A model generated the notes under the pieces. That model searched no databases. It was not told the origin of the DNA and saw nothing but the letters and a program-made list of their open reading frames with translations. The translations under genes were made by a program, and so were the position numbers. DNA of 64,000 nucleotides from Pisolithus tinctorius (taxonomy: Eukaryota; Basidiomycota; Agaricomycetes; Boletales; Pisolithaceae): the NCBI GenBank assembly GCA_024663395.1, contig JANFAH010000120.1:1-64000 (forward strand), in the 5' to 3' direction. Below are positions 60,000 to 64,000 of this stretch, piece by piece (the stretch's first letter is position 1; each line of letters opens with the position of its first letter).

Positions 60000-61515
60000 A
60001 CTGTACCTCTGCGATATGTGGAGTGGCCTTCAAATAGTCTGCATAGTTTGGATTGGTCACCATATAACCTAGTCCGTCCATCAACCACACTTGATCTTCG
60101 GATTTCCGCTCATGCATGTGTTCCGCTTTAAAGTTTCCGTCCATTACTACTGTGCGTGTGAACCACCAGCTGGAGAAGGTCAGCATATGAGGATTGCAGT
60201 ATTGGAGCAGCTTACTGGTCCAAATCCTCATTGGTATCAACATTTATTCCAGGCTGGGGGCATGCTGCGCAAAATAATGCCAGTCTGCCTTTCTCTGCTG
60301 ACCTGGTTGTCCCGCAGAATCCATTCCATTTAAGTAGCTTGAGGTATCTCCATTTCCGTGCAACCCATAGAAGCTCACGGTATCTATCCTGATTGACCCT
60401 TCAGATATTCCAACACTTGGAACCAAAATACCAAATCTTACTGGAACTAGGTGTGGAAACACACTGGATGTGATCCAATGCAACTTGCTGTAATAGTTCA
60501 TACTGGACATTCCACATTCCAGGTTGTCCCTCAGGAAGTCATCCAGAACCGCGAATGTGAATGCGGTGCTTGGCTTCTCGAACGTTGAGGGAAATAGTTT
60601 GGCTCTGAGTAACTGTATGTATTGGGCTTCTGCAGTCTCGCATTCACACCAATTCACTACAATGAAATGAACACCTGTGACATCCACAACAGTGAGATAT
60701 CTTGACCATGCTGGAGGACAGAGGTGCTTTGGGTTTTCTTCAATATCTTCCACATCTTCCCACTCTTGATCATCCATGGGCAGAGGTTCACCTGCTGCTT
60801 GCTGGGCTTGTGCGATCGCATGGGGACAGGGTGCTCCACCATGTCCCAGGTGCAACCGAACACCAGTCTGTGGGTCTTGATGTGAATGTAATTCTGGGCA
60901 ACCAGCTGATCTCTCACCATATGGAGGGCGGATTCCTTGTAGAAGTCCCCTGTCCACTGTTGGATCCTGTGGAAAGGCAGACTCTCATGACTCTTCCGGC
61001 AACATTCTGTGCAGAATAGGGGCTGATGCAAGCAATCTGGACATCTGTACACCCCGTTGTTGCCACACCAGGTGCAGTTCCTTGGCTCTGGGGAGGCTTC
61101 CAGCTCCAGGAGTATCTTCAAGAACTCCCCCTTCCATGGAACCCATTCGTGGATGTAATCGTTCTGCGTCTGACACACCATGTGAAGTCCGCTTTTGGGT
61201 TGGCGAACTGCTGCATACCTTTTTCCGCGGTAACATCAGCTGCTGGACCGGTGGGCTCATGCTTTCATGTCCGTCAAAGGCTGAATCCGCCCATGCATCA
61301 AAGTACTTGTGGGAGCGAGACCTTGAATGCTTGGATGGCGAGGATCGGGGAGAATGGACAGGGGTTGCTGGATCTGGCTGTTTGATCGCGACTTCTACCA
61401 ATTGCGATCTATATCTACCTCCAGTTCTCTGAGTCTTGACTTCCAGCTGCTTCACCCGATGGCCCGGGGTAGGACCAATCATTCTCATGCCCTTTTGAGT
61501 ACTTCCCTTGGCCAT
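60000..61515 (-). pseudogene. KDZ-type transposase with CxC2 cysteine cluster, N-terminal part, truncated
   Basis: KDZ (Kyakuja-Dileera-Zisupton) transposases are DDE-type cut-and-paste enzymes of basidiomycetes. From ATG 61515 a Ser/Pro-rich leader is followed by the CxC2 cluster CTWCGNNGVYRCPDC with FCTECCRKSHESLPFH and WTGDF (about 61080-60940). An intron (GTGAGAGATC) leads to LHLGHGGAPCPH and LTVVDVTGVHFIVVNWCEC. Then come FPSTFEKPSTAFTFAVLDDF, NYYSKLHWITSSVFPH and VMDGNFKAEHMH (about 60130). Frame changes lie in an A5 run near 61223 and near 60265. The sequence stops matching near 60000, well before the C-terminal catalytic part, where unrelated DNA begins. It is a dead 5' half. It diverges from the gene at 62115. 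Confidence 0.85.
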
Positions 61516-61889
61516 CTGGAGGTTGCTGATTTGACAGTATGAGGTCAGTTGTTAGAAACACTACCGCTAGTGCAAGTCGCTTTATCATTTAGCTCTATTG
61601 ATGTCGGTACCTTAACACATGTCAGGGCATAAATACAAACACAACTACACTGGCCTTGTGCAATGCATGGCGCTGCCTTCTTATTACCGCTCAATCCCTG
61701 CCCGCACATTCCCTTCCTGCTGCAACATTACCTGGGTGCTTTGCCTGGATTATGATGGTGAATTTGGATGCTATATTAGCTGATGTAGGTGAAACGAGAT
61801 GTTCAGTATCAATATAAGTATGGATATGATTGGGCCAGCCAACTGACAGCCGGATGCAAACCGGGAGCTAATCCGCCTTTGGGCGGGAT

Positions 61890-61989
61890 CCTGTCAAAGA
61901 GATCAGCCCGATTGGATATTTTGGTCGCTTCACGGAGCTCCCGTCAAAGATATCAGCCTGATTGGATATTTCGGTTGCTTCATGGAGGT
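61890..61989. repeat. Tandem 50-bp duplication with CCAAT-type cores
   Basis: CTGTCAAAGAGATCAGCC and CCGTCAAAGATATCAGCC each start a 50-bp unit containing GATTGGATATTT (inverted CCAAT), 120-225 bp upstream of the ATG at 62115. It could be an upstream activating region between the divergent genes; this is inference. Confidence 0.6.
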
Positions 61990-62114
61990 CCAAACGAATT
62001 CCTTGGCATGACCGTACTAGTACTGAAATGCATTGAGACCAAACAAGGGCACGAAAAAACTTAGCAGCCAACCATCTATTATACACCATTATACATCATA
62101 CCACATCATACTCC

Positions 62115-64000
62115 ATGGAGTCCCAGTATGAATCAGACACCTGGGATCAGACAGAAAGAGATGATGCTGATGGTGAGCAAGATATAGAACCATCAGATGT
62201 GGGGGAAAGGGAGGAAGAAACATTTGAAGTGGAAGAGTTGGAGATCCTTGGGTGCTGACGCCAGGAATGGAGGCAAGCAGGGAAGAAGAAGAAGCCTGCA
62301 GTTCTGCTATCTATATGGGAGGAGATGCAGGGATTGGACAGGAACAAAGAGTTGAGAGGGAGCAAAGTCCAGACCAAGTGCAAGGTATGCTCTAAAAGTT
62401 CTGATTCAGATGCTCACAATTCAAAGCACCCTTGTAGCTAATACAAGATTGGTTGAAAAAGCCCCTCCGTTCAAAGAAGCCCCGAATTACCCTTAGATCC
62501 AGTTACAAATACTCTGTGCAGGCAGTGGTCCGCAAATTGTACCAAGAGCAAATACAGGAGAAGCTTGCAAAAATGAAAGTAGAAGAAGGCGATACCCATG
62601 GAAGCAAGCAGATCCAACAGTATCAGAATGCATTGACAGCTTTTATTCAGGACGACCTGATGGAGGAACAATTGGCTGCAGCTGAAGATATAGCGGAAAG
62701 GTGGAATGGGCGGGAAGGCCCTGTGCCAGAGACAAAAGCAAGGTGCAATTTTATGAGGTCAACTTCCCAGTCTTCAATTTATCCTGGTTCCCAGGAATGC
62801 AGCCAAGTATGGGTACAAGTATGTCCGAAACTTTGCGATGGAGATGTGGAGATATTGCGGAATGTGCATAGTGTGTATGGCTGGGTGGAAAAATGAGGAG
62901 GGAACTATACAGGCATGCACATGAGTCCACCATATTCTCCTCTAGGCCTAGGTAAGACTCATGCAATGACAGTATGGACTTCAATAACGAAATCGTGGAT
63001 GGGATCCCCTTCAATGATGTCCGCACACTGGAAGGAAGCTGGTGAGAGTACCTTGGGGAAACATTTGAGGAACCAGGAACACTGCCCGAGCATGATGGCA
63101 AGTCAAGTCCCGAACGTGCTCGGAAAAAGACAGCGGCCAAAGCAACAAGGACGGGCAAGGTTGACTCCGTGAAATTGGTGAAAAATGCCGATGGAGAGAT
63201 TTGGATAGGAGAAATCGCGGGCCTTAGCTGGGACCAACTACAAAAAATGGTTCGCGGATTTATGACTGCTCACTACCGTGAGTGGCCAGAGTATTTAGTC
63301 TCCTCAATCTCTGACGAGTGCTATCAGGATTAGCATGTGGAAATCCCTCATCAGCAGTGCCGTTCAAGAATTTCAGTCATCATCAAGCAGAAATGATAGC
63401 AGCCCGCCATCTTCCTGAAGGATTTACCTTCGACCGTGACCCAAGTCACATGTGGACGACAACAGCTACCCAGCTGCTGTCCTTTTGGCGCAAGCGACAG
63501 GAAACCCATCCAAATGATGTGTTTGGATTTCAGAAATGGATCGATCGATCTGGCGAGCTGCAGCCACCAGTGGATAGAACTTTGGTACCCCTCCAGGTTG
63601 TGAGGCAGCGGAAATACCAAAAGACACCTGCCCCCAAATACAAAAAGAATCCTGGATGGAAAAATGTCAAGGGCAAGGGTAAAGCGCAGGAAGAGGGAGT
63701 GGCGGATGATAGCGTGGATGATAGTGTGGATGATAGCCCAGATGACAGCCTGGATGACAGTTTGGATGATCACGGCGAGGCTGAGGGGAGCGATGTTGGA
63801 ACAGATGATCCCTCCACTAAAAAGGTGTGCCATGTGTGATTTTCATGCATGACAGATCAGCACTAATGTGATTCCGGTCTTCAGGTATCTGGCGGGAGGC
63901 AAAACCGTGCCAAGACACCATTCCCTTCTCATTCCCGCTCAAATCCCCCACCAGCTGAGCTCTCTGCACCTCCAGCCCATGCAAACACCCTGGTGCATCA
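62115..64000 (+). pseudogene. Uncharacterised basidiomycete gene divergent from KDZ relic, runs off the window
   Basis: Starts MESQYESDTWDQTERDD, an acidic leader. It continues KKKKPAVLLSIWEEMQGLD, then exon 2 (about 62433-62743) with DWLKKPLRSKKPRITL and KQIQQYQNALTAFI. Exon 3 has NAAKYGYKYVRNFAMEMW. Later exons have ATG GAC TTC AAT (MDFNNEIVDG), WIGEIAGLSWDQLQKMVRG and PCGNPSSAVPFKNFSHH with LPEGFTFDRDPSHMW. A basic stretch KNPGWKNVKGKGKAQ is followed by Asp-rich tandem repeats (DDSVDDS) and an intron at 63826. The frame is still open at the window end. A TGA after LGC (about 62258) and a TGA after GSW (about 63041) interrupt it, so it is likely dead. The family recurs in mobile-rich basidiomycete regions; its function is unknown. 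Confidence 0.6.
63706..63774 (+). repeat. Short tandem repeat coding for Asp/Ser-rich segment
   Basis: Six imperfect copies of a 12-bp unit (GATGATAGCGTG) encode DDSVDDSVDDSPDDS and related residues near the C-terminal part of the gene at 62115. Length variation here would change an acidic tail without altering the frame. Confidence 0.8.

Overview
The window looks like repeat-rich nuclear DNA from a filamentous basidiomycete, most likely an Agaricomycete. The evidence is fungal genes with many 45-70 bp introns, a KDZ transposase with a CxC2-type cysteine cluster, a CxC5/CxC6 KDZ-associated gene, HET and TPR relics, and LTR and DIRS-like retroelements. The order (Boletales or other) cannot be fixed from the sequence.

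Layout. 0-13.3 kb: two ferric-reductase (FRE) copies, one entering at the left edge and one decayed, flank a large inverted duplication of a P-loop GTPase gene (arms about 2.6-4.9 kb and 9.1-11.1 kb). A 2.8-kb satellite with a 78-bp unit lies between the arms. 13.6-18.4 kb: an intact 709-codon zinc-finger gene converges on a frameshifted CxC5/CxC6 gene. 19.6-22.9 kb: an internally deleted Ty3/Gypsy element. 24.0-29.3 kb: an intact 12-exon cytochrome P450, a TPR relic and an intact 5-exon MARVEL-like membrane protein. 30.8-44.2 kb: two complete Ty1/Copia elements with exact 5-bp target duplications. The first sits inside the tyrosine-recombinase gene of a DIRS-like relic that lies between them. 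45.0-54.3 kb: a tandem segmental duplication carrying two copies of BUD32 (the KEOPS/EKC kinase). The first copy is dead and the second is almost intact. A HET-domain relic is inserted in the first unit, and there are four copies of an unrecognised gene family in and near this region. 56.1-56.6 kb: a double fold-back MITE. 60-64 kb: a truncated CxC2/KDZ transposase diverges from an uncharacterised gene that runs off the right edge.

Genes that read through completely, with exon sums divisible by three, are the zinc-finger gene (13622-15863), the P450 (24033-26171), the MARVEL-like gene (28524-29333) and BUD32 copy 2 (53100-54210). Most other genes are decaying. The decay is dominated by transitions at CpG; many premature stops are TGA where CGA is expected. 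This fits deamination of methylated CpG or a RIP-like process acting on repeats. Some single-base frameshifts lie in homopolymers and could be assembly errors.
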